Origin: Wandonia haliotis
GTDB taxonomy: Bacteria; Bacteroidota; Bacteroidia; Flavobacteriales_D; Crocinitomicaceae
Length of the DNA: 64,000 nucleotides
Direction: 5' to 3'
Assembly: GCF_039523435.1 (NCBI RefSeq)
Contig: NZ_BAAAFH010000022.1
Location: forward strand, 930,001-994,000
The number at the start of each line of letters is the position of its first letter. Position 1 is the stretch's first letter. The notes under the pieces were generated by a model, which did not search any database, was not told the DNA's origin, and worked only from the letters and a program-made list of their open reading frames with translations. Positions 52,839-61,276 of this stretch are shown one piece after another. The translations under genes and the position numbers were made by a program.

Positions 52839-53306
52839 TTATTCTACCATTTTAAGTACTGCTTCAAAAAATACTGCAGAAGACTTCAAACAACCTCTCT
52901 CTGTCATTTCAAACAATTCCTCCTCCCGTTTTTTACCATAAGGTTTACTTTGTCGAAAAGAGACAATTTTATCCGCATGAGATTGTAAACTCGTATGAAT
53001 ACTATCAGTTGTGGAAAAATCTACCTCTGGAGATTCGCTTCGAAGACCAATCAGATTAATAGTATCCTTCTCACAAGAGAACAGTAATAATTGCTTCGGA
53101 CTCCTGTGTTCAAGATGCGTGATCCGCTCCATTAATTGTGAGAAAACGCTTTCGGAAAACAACCGCACTAACTCTATTGCTTTCTCCGGTTCATTTTTAT
53201 TCAAACGCTCCCAATCTTCCGCACTGACACCGTTGATTATTAGAAACTGTTTCAATTCATCCTCAAAGTGGATCAATTCATCCTCTTTCAGCATTCTGTA
53301 TCGCAT
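52839..53306 (-). CDS. small conserved-looking cytoplasmic protein, possibly DUF6495
   Basis: The protein has 155 aa starting MRYRMLKEDELIHFEDELKQFLIINGVSAEDW. From memory this start, with a downstream LEHRSPKQLLLFSCEKDTINLIGL segment, resembles a family of unknown function found in Flavobacteriia (DUF6495), but that could not be checked. There is no signal peptide or membrane segment. It is first in the operon with the SUFU protein and sensor kinase. A TACCTTTG box ends only 4 nt before its ATG, so the message may have almost no leader. Confidence 0.65.
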   Translation of the reverse strand: MRYRMLKEDELIHFEDELKQFLIINGVSAEDWERLNKNEPEKAIELVRLFSESVFSQLMERITHLEHRSPKQLLLFSCEKDTINLIGLRSESPEVDFSTTDSIHTSLQSHADKIVSFRQSKPYGKKREEELFEMTERGCLKSSAVFFEAVLKMVE

Positions 53307-53310
53307 ACTG

Positions 53311-53318
53311 CAAAGGTA
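53311..53318 (-). promoter_or_regulatory. candidate -7 box (TACCTTTG) immediately before the small protein gene
   Basis: TACCTTTG on the minus strand matches TAnnTTTG and ends 4 nt before the ATG at 53306. No good -33 TTTG was seen at standard spacing. Confidence 0.4.
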
Positions 53319-53339
53319 GGAAAGTTTTGGATTGAAAAA

Positions 53340-53372
53340 TTTGTACTTTATTTGTACACAAAAATAATTTTA
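53340..53372 (+). promoter_or_regulatory. candidate promoter and operator of the marR gene
   Basis: Two TTTGTAC half sites lie at 53340-53346 and 53351-53357, the second continuing as TTTGTACACAAA. A TTTG (53340-53343), 21-nt spacer and TAATTTTA (53365-53372, one mismatch to TAnnTTTG) could be the promoter. The TTTGTAC half site recurs as an inverted pair upstream of the next operon at 53950-53965, which suggests one regulator acts on both. Confidence 0.5.
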
Positions 53373-53402
53373 CCTCAAATAAATCTGAAAATGATCTGAT
53401 TC

Positions 53403-53870
53403 ATGAAGAGCACTGATATCTTATTAAGCATCCGGAAAATAGTACGTACCGTTCACCTTGAAAGTAAACGGATCGACAAGCGCTTTGGTGTAAGTATACC
53501 GCAATTACTTTGTCTTGGATTTCTTCAGTCTCAACCCGAATTCAGAGCAACTCCCAAGCAAATCAAATTATTCCTTCAGCTCAACGCCAGCACTGTTACT
53601 GGAATACTACAACGCCTCACGGCTAAAGGACTTGTCCACAAAATTGATAACCCCGCTGATAAGAGAGCTCCGTTTATCACATTATCTGTATCGGGAGAAA
53701 GACTTCTGAATAATTCTCCTGAGCTTATCCATGAAAAAATTGCACGTAAACTGGAGAACATGACCCCTGAAAAAGTGGACGAATTGCGCAAAGCTCTTGA
53801 GCTTATTGAACGACTCATGGAAGTAAATGACAGTGAAGACGAAAATGAGATCGGCCCCTTGTATGTTTAA
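53403..53870 (+). CDS. MarR-family transcriptional regulator
   Basis: The protein has 155 aa. Dimerisation helices at both ends flank a winged helix-turn-helix: SIPQLLCLGFLQSQPEFRATPKQIKLFLQLNASTVTGILQRLTAKGLVHKIDNPADKRAPFITLSVSGERLL, where the recognition helix is around LNASTVTGILQRL and the wing around DNPADKRAPF. MarR proteins usually repress their own and adjacent genes and release DNA on binding a small phenolic or lipid-like ligand. The likely targets are itself and the small protein - GNAT - racemase operon beginning 113 nt downstream, whose -7 box lies in an inverted repeat. Confidence 0.88.
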   Translation: MKSTDILLSIRKIVRTVHLESKRIDKRFGVSIPQLLCLGFLQSQPEFRATPKQIKLFLQLNASTVTGILQRLTAKGLVHKIDNPADKRAPFITLSVSGERLLNNSPELIHEKIARKLENMTPEKVDELRKALELIERLMEVNDSEDENEIGPLYV

Positions 53871-53921
53871 CAAAAATTAGGACAGAAACATCTCGTTTAC
53901 TTACTGGTTATCTGAATCAAA

Positions 53922-53965
53922 TTTGGAAAATACGTTTTCTTTCACTAATTTTGTACGTGTACAAA
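53922..53965 (+). promoter_or_regulatory. promoter (TTTG-N20-TAATTTTG) overlapped by a TTTGTAC-GT-GTACAAA inverted repeat
   Basis: TTTG at 53922-53925, 20 nt, TAATTTTG at 53946-53953. An inverted repeat with 7-nt arms and a 2-nt centre, TTTGTAC GT GTACAAA, covers 53950-53965 and includes the end of the -7 box, a classic repressor position. The small gene starts at 53983. The half sites match those upstream of marR. Confidence 0.7.
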
Positions 53966-53982
53966 CAAAATATTGTAATTAA

Positions 53983-54126
53983 ATGTCCAACAGGAAAAGT
54001 AAACAAAACTCAAATTCAAGATTAAACGCAAGAATAGGAAAAACCAAAAAAGCACCTAAACTCTCTGAAAAAGCTAAAAAGCATCACGAGAAATTGTGGC
54101 GACTAACAAAATCAGGCTGTATTTAA
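53983..54126 (+). CDS. 47-aa basic protein, unknown function
   Basis: Reading from the ATG at 53983 gives 47 aa: very rich in Lys, Arg, Ser and Asn at the start (SNRKSKQNSNSRLNARIGKT) and ending LWRLTKSGCI. It has no signal peptide or membrane segment. It lies just after a strong promoter and 10 nt before the GNAT gene, so it is in the right place to be translated first in the operon. It may be a real small protein, perhaps nucleic-acid binding because of its charge, or a leader peptide. I recognise no family. Confidence 0.5.
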   Translation: MSNRKSKQNSNSRLNARIGKTKKAPKLSEKAKKHHEKLWRLTKSGCI

Positions 54127-54136
54127 AATCAAAACT

Positions 54137-54610
54137 ATGAATAACTCAGGAGTGACCAATGAGTTACAGGTCGACTATGAGGTTCTTCACCAGCTAAGTG
54201 TTCCTACCCTTTTAGAAATGGTAGAAATCACTGGTTTTCTGTCCAGTCAACTTGGAGAGTATAGTGACACTCCTGAATTTATCCAATCCAGTCTCGAATA
54301 TGCATTTAATAAAAGTGCAGGTTCGGGAGGTTTTGCCATACTTGCTAAACACAAAGGAAAACTTATCGGAGCAAGTGTTGTAAACACGACCGCAATGCGG
54401 GGATATATCCCTTCTAATACGCTCGTTTATATCGCCGTTCATGAGGACTTCAGAAACAAGGGAATTGGTACCCGTATTCTGAAAAAAACACAACGGCTGG
54501 CTAAAGGCGGACTCGCTCTTCATGTTGAGCCGAATAACCCCGCCAGAAAATTATTTGAAAAAACAGGTTTTAACTACCGCTATCTCGAAATGAGATACGA
54601 AAATGAATAA
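54137..54610 (+). CDS. GNAT-family N-acetyltransferase
   Basis: The protein has 157 aa. The acetyl-CoA binding motif is clear: LVYIAVHEDFRNKGIGTRILKKTQRLAKGGLALHVEPNNPARKLFEKTGFNYRYLEMRYENE (R/Q-x-x-G-x-G/A in RNKGIGT). The N-terminal helix region TLLEMVEITGFLSSQLGEYS is where substrate binds. The substrate is unknown. The GNAT gene ends 2 nt before the ornithine/alanine racemase family gene, so both are probably made together; an amino acid or its derivative would be a reasonable substrate, but this is inference. Confidence 0.85.
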   Translation: MNNSGVTNELQVDYEVLHQLSVPTLLEMVEITGFLSSQLGEYSDTPEFIQSSLEYAFNKSAGSGGFAILAKHKGKLIGASVVNTTAMRGYIPSNTLVYIAVHEDFRNKGIGTRILKKTQRLAKGGLALHVEPNNPARKLFEKTGFNYRYLEMRYENE

Positions 54611-54612
54611 CC

Positions 54613-55692
54613 GTGGCTCAGTTTATTCTTAACAAAACTGCACTCCGGTGCAATTACGAATATCTCAAAACTCTTTTTGAGAAAAACAATATACAATTTG
54701 CGATCGTTAGTAAACTTCTATGTGGAACCAAGTCTTTCCTGAAAGAACTAGTTGACTTAGGTGTACAGGAAGTTGCCGACTCAAGAGTTACTAATCTCGA
54801 ACGCATTAAGAAGATCAATCCGGATATCCGGACGATCTATATTAAACCACCGGCAAAAAGATCAATACGGAAAATTGTTCAATATGCTGATGTTTCCTGT
54901 AACTCGGAATTACAAACTATTCTCTGGTTAAATGAAGAAGCCAAACGACAAAATAAGATTCATAACGTGCTTATTATGATCGAAATGGGTGATCTTCGGG
55001 AAGGAGTCATGGGCGACGACCTTATGAGTTTCTATGCTTCCATTTTCGAACTGGAGCATATTCATGTCATTGGTCTGGGAACGAACCTCAACTGTCTGCA
55101 TGGCGTCATGCCCTCGAGTGACAAACTGGTACAACTGGGGTTATACAAACAACTCATTGAATCTAAATTCGGACAGAAAATAGAGTGGGTCTCAGGCGGT
55201 ACCTCTGTCGTACTTCCTTTGCTGTTCAGGCAACAAATCCCCGCTTCTAACAATCATTTCAGAATTGGCGAGACGTTGTATTTCGGAAATAATCTCTTTA
55301 CCGGTGAAATCATCCCTGAAATGCGTAATGATGTGTTTAGGCTGAAAGCAGAAATTATTGAAATTACAGATAAACCAAAGGTTCCCTTCGGAGAATTAGC
55401 TACCAATCCGAGTGGAGAACAGTTTTCCTTCGAAGAAGAAGACTATGGGCAGACCGTTCACCGTGCAATCGTTGATATCGGAATTCTGGATGTGAACCCA
55501 GATTTTCTGTTCCCTATTAATCCGAAGATCAAAATAGGAGCAGCGAGTTCGGATATGCTTGTTGTAGAGATCCCTGCAGATCCGGGATACGCAATCGGAA
55601 GCACTATTGAGTTCCGGGTTGAATATATGGCTGCTTTACGCTTGTTAAACTCTTTTTATATCGAAAAAATTGTTGTAGAAGATCCTTCCTGA
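54613..55692 (+). CDS. alanine/ornithine racemase family PLP enzyme
   Basis: The protein has 359 aa with a GTG start 2 nt after the GNAT stop. It has the fold-type III PLP barrel with Lys34 in FAIVSKLLCGTK as Schiff base, followed by VADSRVTNLERIKK, DVSCNSELQTILWLNEEAKRQNKIHNVLIMIEMGDLREGV and a C-terminal beta domain with FGNNLFTGE. This is the ornithine racemase (Orr)-like branch, distinct from cell-wall alanine racemase (Alr). Expected reaction: interconversion of L- and D-forms of ornithine, alanine or a related amino acid. The MarR-type control suggests it serves uptake or degradation of a particular compound rather than cell-wall synthesis; this is inference. Confidence 0.85.
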   Translation: MAQFILNKTALRCNYEYLKTLFEKNNIQFAIVSKLLCGTKSFLKELVDLGVQEVADSRVTNLERIKKINPDIRTIYIKPPAKRSIRKIVQYADVSCNSELQTILWLNEEAKRQNKIHNVLIMIEMGDLREGVMGDDLMSFYASIFELEHIHVIGLGTNLNCLHGVMPSSDKLVQLGLYKQLIESKFGQKIEWVSGGTSVVLPLLFRQQIPASNNHFRIGETLYFGNNLFTGEIIPEMRNDVFRLKAEIIEITDKPKVPFGELATNPSGEQFSFEEEDYGQTVHRAIVDIGILDVNPDFLFPINPKIKIGAASSDMLVVEIPADPGYAIGSTIEFRVEYMAALRLLNSFYIEKIVVEDPS

Positions 55693-55766
55693 TATTTTCC
55701 CGCTAATCCGCTCTTGTTTCATCTCTTTTTGAGTACTTTTAAGCAGAATCAAAAAAAGATAAAACA

Positions 55767-56744
55767 GTGAAAAATAGTGTATTCATTTTATCTGCTTCCT
55801 CTCTGTTGTTCTTAGGTTCCTGCGGGACCGTATACAAATGTGGGGAAGATCGTCCGGAAAGGTTTGCTGCGGGCAATCGGTTAATGGCGGTTGTAGAAGA
55901 ACGGGATCAATTATGTGATCGCATTTCGGGCTATGAAAGTGAGAACAAGCAATTACAGGATTCTGTACTAACTCTTAATGAAGAAATAGCCTCCCTTTCC
56001 TCCCACAATAGTGTTCTCAAAAATACAATTCTCGATCTTGAGGAAACCAATCAACAATTAACAGAAGAAAACCAAACACTTACCAAAGAACAAATTCAAC
56101 TACAAAAAGAATATTCCAATTTATTCACGGATAGCTATACTCAGGCCCACTTGTACAACGAGCGTTTGAAAGTGAAAGAACAGGAATTATCCAAAAAAGA
56201 ACAATTGCTTCTGGAACGGGAAGCGGCTATTCGCGAACTACAGCAAGAACTTGCCCGACAGGATTCTATTGCAAAACGCATGAATGACATCCTCAGAAAT
56301 GCTTTGCTCGGATTTAATTCAGATGAACTTACCGTAGAGATTAAAAACGGCAAAGTATATATCTCCATGTCTGACAAACTCCTTTTTAAGTCAGGAAGTG
56401 CCTCTGTTGAGAACAAAGGTCAGGAAGCTTTAGGAATTGTTGCCCGTGTATTAGAAAAAAATCAGGATTTCGACATTCTTATCGAAGGACACACAGATAA
56501 CGTACCCATCAAAACAGCTCAGTACGCAGACAACTGGGATTTAAGTGTCGCTCGGGCAACTTCAATTGTACGTATTCTTGCCGGCAAATACAATCTGGAT
56601 CCTAAACGGCTTACCGCTTCCGGAAAAGGAGAATTCTCCCCAAGAGCATCCAATGAAACTACCCAGGGAAGAGCACAAAATCGTAGAACCGAAATTATTC
56701 TCTCTCCGAGACTCAATGAACTTATGGAACTTCTGAATGAGTAA
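55767..56744 (+). CDS. OmpA-family peptidoglycan-binding lipoprotein with coiled coil
   Basis: The protein has 325 aa with a GTG start. A lipoprotein signal peptide ends FLGSC (Cys19). A long heptad-rich coiled coil (about 45-170, with ENKQLQDSVLTLNEEIASL and EETNQQLTEENQTLT) leads to the OmpA domain at about 190-315: LLFKSGSASVENKGQEAL, FDILIEGHTDNVPI, NWDLSVARATSIVRIL and ASNETTQGRAQNRRTEIIL, the last including the peptidoglycan-contacting Asn/Arg stretch. It should tie the outer membrane to peptidoglycan. It is a stand-alone gene followed by a good terminator. Confidence 0.9.
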   Translation: MKNSVFILSASSLLFLGSCGTVYKCGEDRPERFAAGNRLMAVVEERDQLCDRISGYESENKQLQDSVLTLNEEIASLSSHNSVLKNTILDLEETNQQLTEENQTLTKEQIQLQKEYSNLFTDSYTQAHLYNERLKVKEQELSKKEQLLLEREAAIRELQQELARQDSIAKRMNDILRNALLGFNSDELTVEIKNGKVYISMSDKLLFKSGSASVENKGQEALGIVARVLEKNQDFDILIEGHTDNVPIKTAQYADNWDLSVARATSIVRILAGKYNLDPKRLTASGKGEFSPRASNETTQGRAQNRRTEIILSPRLNELMELLNE

Positions 56745-56786
56745 ATTCATAGTATAACTGCCCCAGTTTTCGGGGAATATCTCTAC

Positions 56787-56816
56787 AAACTGTGGAAAAT
56801 TTCCACAGTTTTTTTG
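56787..56816 (+). terminator. Rho-independent terminator of the OmpA-family gene
   Basis: AAACTGTGGAA...TTCCACAGTTT form a near-perfect stem, followed by TTTTTTT, 42 nt after the OmpA-family stop. A smaller CCCC/GGGG hairpin at 56761-56775 lies just before it. Confidence 0.85.
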
Positions 56817-56981
56817 TTTTTATAAAACACTTCCCTCTTATACCAAAAACAATAACACACCCACAAAAACTTATAAAACAATAACTTACAAGAAAAGAAC
56901 TATATTTTTCCTGTTATTCCACTTTTTTATGGCACGGTTTTCTCACTATGGTAAAGCGTAAACATTTAAAACATTATAGTT

Positions 56982-57296
56982 ATGAAAAAGTTGATTATAG
57001 CAGTAGCAGCGGTAGCTCTAACAGGAATTTCTTATGCAACAGTAAACACAAACACTGAAGCGATTACAAACGAGGTACGTATCATGGAAGAAGAGCAGGA
57101 TAAAACTCCAGTGAAAGCTGAAGAACTTCCTGAAGCAGTGAAAAAAGTTCTTTCATCCGATGCGTATGCCGGAACAACAATAAAGCAAGCTTTCCTTGTA
57201 CAAGGTGAAAAAGCGTACTACGAAGTAGAGCTTGTAAAAGAAGATGCCTCCACAATGACAGTGAAGCTTGATGAGCAGGGGCAGGAAGTGAAGTAG
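56982..57296 (+). CDS. small secreted PepSY-like protein
   Basis: The protein has 104 aa. A signal peptide (cleavage after SYA, residue 19) precedes an acidic mature protein. The C-terminal half (AEELPEAVKKVLSSDAYAGTTIKQAFLVQGEKAYYEVELV..MTVKLDEQGQEVK) has the alpha-beta form of PepSY-like/DUF2874 domains. Such small periplasmic proteins are common in Bacteroidota and often lie next to two-component systems. It sits alone between two terminators, 59 nt upstream of the sigma54 response regulator coding start. Its function is not known. Confidence 0.75.
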   Translation: MKKLIIAVAAVALTGISYATVNTNTEAITNEVRIMEEEQDKTPVKAEELPEAVKKVLSSDAYAGTTIKQAFLVQGEKAYYEVELVKEDASTMTVKLDEQGQEVK

Positions 57297-57343
57297 GCAG
57301 TAATAGTGTGTAGAGTAAGATATTTTCCTAAAATATCTTAAAG

Positions 57344-57370
57344 AAGGCTGGCATTTGTCCAGCCTTTTTT
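57344..57370 (+). terminator. Rho-independent terminator of the PepSY-like gene
   Basis: AAGGCTGG-catttgt-CCAGCCTT with a TTTTTT tail. It separates the PepSY-like gene from the response regulator and argues against the upstream TTG start at 57355 for that gene, which would lie in the hairpin loop. Confidence 0.88.
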
Positions 57371-57399
57371 ACTTTTATAGTACATCCAAATATTGGTCC

Positions 57400-58725
57400 G
57401 TGAAACAAATATTACTTATTGAAGACGACGTTACTTTTTCAACTATTATTTCGAGCTTTCTCAAAAAAAAGGGCTTTGAAGTAAAAGCTGTTTCCGGTAT
57501 ACAAAAAGGATTAGAAGAGTTAAAGAACGAACGTTTTGATCTCTTACTACTCGATTATCGACTTCCTGATGGAAATGGTCTTGAACTTATCCGCGAAATG
57601 GGAGGAGAAATTCCTTTTACTCCGACTATAATCATTACCGGATTCAACGATGTCCGCACAGCCGTTAAATCTATTCAGTCTGGCGCATTCGAATACATAA
57701 TTAAACCCGTTAATCCGGACGAATTAATGATGGTTATTCAGGCTGCGCTCAGAAAAAAAATCGAGGTCCGAAAACCGGAACCTTCCGTTTCTCAATCCAT
57801 CATTCAGGGAGAAAGTAAGGTTTCAAAAAAATTGTATGAACACGTTAAACTGGTAGCTCCTACAGAACTGTCCGTAATGATTATCGGAGAGAGTGGAACA
57901 GGGAAAGAGCATATCGCACGGTCTATCCATGACCAGAGCAACCGCGCCGGACAGCCTTTTGTTGCAGTCGACTGTGGTGTGCTTTCAAAAGATCTTGCAG
58001 GTAGTGAATTGTTCGGGCATGTAAAAGGTGCTTTTACGGGTGCATTAACGGACAAAAAAGGATTAATGGAAGAGGCGAACGGAGGAACTCTCTTTCTGGA
58101 CGAAATCGGGAATCTCAGTTATGATGTGCAGGTAAAACTGCTTCGCGTTATTCAGGAACGAATTATTCAGCCTCTGGGTAGTTCAAAAACAATCCCTGTA
58201 GATATCCGTCTTATTACCGCGACGAATGAAAATCTGATGCAAAAAGTCGAAGAAGGTGATTTTCGGGAAGATATTTACCATCGTATCAATGGCTTCAAAA
58301 TTCAAATGCCACCTTTGCGTGAAAGAGGTACTGATCTCGATCTTTTCATTGCTCATTTTATTCAAATGGCAAATTCTGAATTGAATCGTGAAGTACAGCT
58401 GGTATCTCCTGAAGCACTGGCAACATTGAAACGATACGACTGGCCGGGAAACCTGAGAGAATTAAAAAATGTAATTAATCGTATGGTTCTGTTGAGTACC
58501 TCTACCTTAATTGGTCCGGAATTAATACCTGATGAAATGTTGTTTGCTCTCCGCCAACAAGAACAGGAAACAGATTTAAAGCAAACGCAGGAAAGTACGG
58601 AAAGAGAAATGATTATTCAGGTGCTTGAACAAACCCGCTATAATAAATCAAAAGCTGCCCGACTATTAAACATTGACAGAAAAACCCTTTACAATAAGAT
58701 GGAGAAATATGAAATTGACGGTTAA
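57400..58725 (+). CDS. sigma54-dependent response regulator, NtrC family
   Basis: The protein has 441 aa from the GTG at 57400; this start places the receiver domain at the N-terminus. REC domain: acidic D9/D10, phosphoacceptor Asp52 in LLLLDYRLPDG. AAA+ domain: Walker A GESGTGKE (163-170), sigma54-contact loop GAFTGA (210-215), GGTLFLDEIGNL, and arginine-finger part. Fis-like HTH at the end (NKSKAARLLNIDRKTLYNKMEKY). When phosphorylated it should drive RNA polymerase holding sigma54 at -24/-12 promoters. The hybrid kinase gene is convergent and overlaps it by 4 nt, so they may be partners. Confidence 0.9.
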   Translation: MKQILLIEDDVTFSTIISSFLKKKGFEVKAVSGIQKGLEELKNERFDLLLLDYRLPDGNGLELIREMGGEIPFTPTIIITGFNDVRTAVKSIQSGAFEYIIKPVNPDELMMVIQAALRKKIEVRKPEPSVSQSIIQGESKVSKKLYEHVKLVAPTELSVMIIGESGTGKEHIARSIHDQSNRAGQPFVAVDCGVLSKDLAGSELFGHVKGAFTGALTDKKGLMEEANGGTLFLDEIGNLSYDVQVKLLRVIQERIIQPLGSSKTIPVDIRLITATNENLMQKVEEGDFREDIYHRINGFKIQMPPLRERGTDLDLFIAHFIQMANSELNREVQLVSPEALATLKRYDWPGNLRELKNVINRMVLLSTSTLIGPELIPDEMLFALRQQEQETDLKQTQESTEREMIIQVLEQTRYNKSKAARLLNIDRKTLYNKMEKYEIDG

Positions 58726-61163
58726 TTAACTTTCATTATCTGAAAAGTCAGTTCCTTTAGTGCCATAACTCTATGTTTTAGTTGTTCATCCGTCAGGTAC
58801 CTTTCTTCTGCTTCTAATACACGGAACTTTCCTGCCAGTTCTTTTAATCCCATCTGTGCGCAACGTCCGGCCAGGCGATGAACCAGTAACAGAATATCTT
58901 CCCGCTTCTTTTGGGAAAGAGCCGTTTCCAACCCGTTCAAATCCTGTCGGGTATCCTCATGAAATTGTTGAATTACCTGCTCCAGTTCCTCTTCGCTACT
59001 CAACATTTCACGAAGGGCGGATAATTCAAATTTCTCTGTGTTATGATCTCTATTTTCAAGTACAGCGTACAGTTCGTCTGCTGTAAATGGTTTTAAAACA
59101 ATCGCATCAAAACCACTTCTTAAAACAATATCTTTTTCTTCCGGTAATACCTGGGCAGTGAGAGCAACAAGTCGCACCTGATCTGTTCTTTCTCTGATAA
59201 TCCGACACAATTCAATACCACTCATTCCCGGCATTCGTATATCAGCCAGAATCACATCAGGATGCGCTGTAGTTAACGCCTGTAATATATCTTCCGGTGA
59301 ACTGAAGAATCTTGCCCTACCTACTCTGTTCTCCAACAGTTTCCTACACAGATTGAGAATAAACGAATCGTCATCAATTACCCATACTTCCAAATCTGAA
59401 TCCGTGATCTCGTTTTTCACCTTTTCTTCAGGCACATCAATAAGTTCAGCAACCCTTACGTACAATTCGATACTAAAACAACTCCCCTCACCCGGCTCAC
59501 TTTCGACTTCCACTTTTCCTTTCATTTGACGCACCAGCTGACTGACAATACTCAACCCTAATCCGGTTCCCGAATGTACTGAAGCATTATCCAGTTGTTC
59601 AAACTGATTGAAAATTCTGTCTTTATCATCCGGCTTCATGCCCACTCCGGTATCATATACCTGTAAAAGCAATTTGGCAGACCCTGGTCCGGTCTTTTTA
59701 ATGGTAACGTCAAGACCAATTTCTCCCTTCTCGGTAAATTTCAGCGCATTACTCAAAAGATTAATGAGGATCTGACGCAGTCTGAAAGGATCAGAGAGGA
59801 TACCTTTCTTTTCATGCTCATTCTTATATGTACATCTCCATTCTATACCCTTCTGTTCACATTGCAATCGCATCCAATCATCTAGTTCAGTAATGATTTG
59901 CTCAGGATTTATCTCTTTTTCTTCTATTACAAGGCGGTTAGAGATGATCCGGGAATAATCCAGAACTTCATTCACAACCTGAAGTAAGTGTTTCGATGAC
60001 TGATAAATGGCTTTGGTATGCTCTTCCGGTCGTTCTTTCATAACCAGTTCCGAAAAACCAATAATTGATTGCAGAGGAGAACGTATCTCATGACTCATAT
60101 TTGCCAGAAATCGTTGTTTGGCTTCACTATGAAAGTCTGCACGTTTCTTAGCTTCTTCCAGTTCTTTCCGATAGCTGTTCATTCGGAAAATATCACGGAT
60201 TACCAAAGTTATTAGTAAAAAGGTAAGTATGGTAAAAAGCATCATTAGGCCCCGGTTGAATCCAATGGTATCACGGGCAATTTCAATAGACTCTTTCCGA
60301 TCCTCCGCCATCAGGCTTTCATTTTGTCTTTTCACATCATCCAGTAGCTGCATCAAACCGCCGTATACAGTCTCATTACTGGTTATCAATAAGTGTTCTT
60401 GCTTATTCAGATAGTTCAGATTAAACATCCGCTCCTTTTCCGCTTCTTCAAACGACACGCGAATAGTTTCAAGAATACTATCTCTTTGATGTGTTGTTGA
60501 GAGTGTATCCACCTGAACCTCTGTATACTCCTCTACCAGAACTTTTGGTTCCTCTATCTTTTCTTCTGTCTTTTTCTTTCTCTTAAATAAACCTTTTTTC
60601 TCTTCTTCGAGCTCAGGCAGAGTATAATCATACGTCAAAGTTTTTGTCCGGGTTGTTGTTGTAACAATATTACTGTCTATTTTGAGCTTATTCTTTTCTA
60701 CTTCTTCCGCCAGTGCCTCAAACTGCCGGTCTACTATTCCATTGTGAATATAGCTGTAACGCGTTTTCAGATATCTCTCAAATAATTTTTCACGAATACG
60801 GAAAAGGGAATCAATTTTCAACAAACGATCTAACTGCTCAGGTTGATTTTGAAATGCGTCTGTTAACTTATCCAGACGGGCGTAAATCTCTTTCAATTCT
60901 TCCGAAAACTCATCTGAAATGTCTCTTCTCCCAGATAATGCTTCCTGACGATACATATCATTCAACACCACCATTCTGTCTCTGAGAGCAATGAGGGAAT
61001 CCTGTCTGGAGTCCGGCTCGGTCAACCGTTCAACGACATCATTCATACGATGAAATGCCTGCCGGTTCACCAACCATAAACTTAAAGAAAGCGTAAGTAC
61101 GAACAAAAAAGCTATTGCTAACTTACCGCCAACGGATTGTATAAAATTTCCCTTTTCCCTCAA
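58722..61163 (-). CDS. hybrid sensor histidine kinase with receiver and Hpt domains
   Basis: The protein has 813 aa, with a TTG start (no ATG or GTG fits upstream of the first helix). Membrane segment 1 (about 14-32); a large periplasmic, mostly helical sensor with a charged stretch (GLFKRKKKTEEKIEEPK) to about 300; membrane segment 2 (about 306-324); HisKA with phosphoacceptor His358 in NMSHEIRSPLQ; HATPase with DTGVGMKPDDKDRIFNQFEQLD and SGTGLGLSIV; receiver with Asp641 in VILADIRMPGMSG; Hpt with His762 in LLVHRLAGRCAQMGL. Phosphate would flow His358 - Asp641 - His762, then to a separate regulator; the adjacent sigma54 regulator is the obvious candidate. Confidence 0.9.
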   Translation of the reverse strand: MREKGNFIQSVGGKLAIAFLFVLTLSLSLWLVNRQAFHRMNDVVERLTEPDSRQDSLIALRDRMVVLNDMYRQEALSGRRDISDEFSEELKEIYARLDKLTDAFQNQPEQLDRLLKIDSLFRIREKLFERYLKTRYSYIHNGIVDRQFEALAEEVEKNKLKIDSNIVTTTTRTKTLTYDYTLPELEEEKKGLFKRKKKTEEKIEEPKVLVEEYTEVQVDTLSTTHQRDSILETIRVSFEEAEKERMFNLNYLNKQEHLLITSNETVYGGLMQLLDDVKRQNESLMAEDRKESIEIARDTIGFNRGLMMLFTILTFLLITLVIRDIFRMNSYRKELEEAKKRADFHSEAKQRFLANMSHEIRSPLQSIIGFSELVMKERPEEHTKAIYQSSKHLLQVVNEVLDYSRIISNRLVIEEKEINPEQIITELDDWMRLQCEQKGIEWRCTYKNEHEKKGILSDPFRLRQILINLLSNALKFTEKGEIGLDVTIKKTGPGSAKLLLQVYDTGVGMKPDDKDRIFNQFEQLDNASVHSGTGLGLSIVSQLVRQMKGKVEVESEPGEGSCFSIELYVRVAELIDVPEEKVKNEITDSDLEVWVIDDDSFILNLCRKLLENRVGRARFFSSPEDILQALTTAHPDVILADIRMPGMSGIELCRIIRERTDQVRLVALTAQVLPEEKDIVLRSGFDAIVLKPFTADELYAVLENRDHNTEKFELSALREMLSSEEELEQVIQQFHEDTRQDLNGLETALSQKKREDILLLVHRLAGRCAQMGLKELAGKFRVLEAEERYLTDEQLKHRVMALKELTFQIMKVN

Positions 61164-61276
61164 AAACTAATTTTACCTTAAAAATAGAGCTTTAGAAGAA
61201 GAAGTTTTCCCAAAAAATGCAAAAACAACTCATTTTTGAAAAAAAACGGGCAGAATTTTAGAAAAATCGGGGATTA

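Noticed and set aside
52278..53306. Toxin-immunity pair involving the SUFU protein
   Set aside because: The adjacent small protein has no toxin features, and the two genes share an operon with a sensor kinase; no polymorphic toxin gene is near.
56930..56946. TGGCAC-N5 as a sigma54 promoter for the PepSY-like gene
   Set aside because: The -24 part matches but the -12 part reads TCTC rather than TTGC, so the essential GC is missing.
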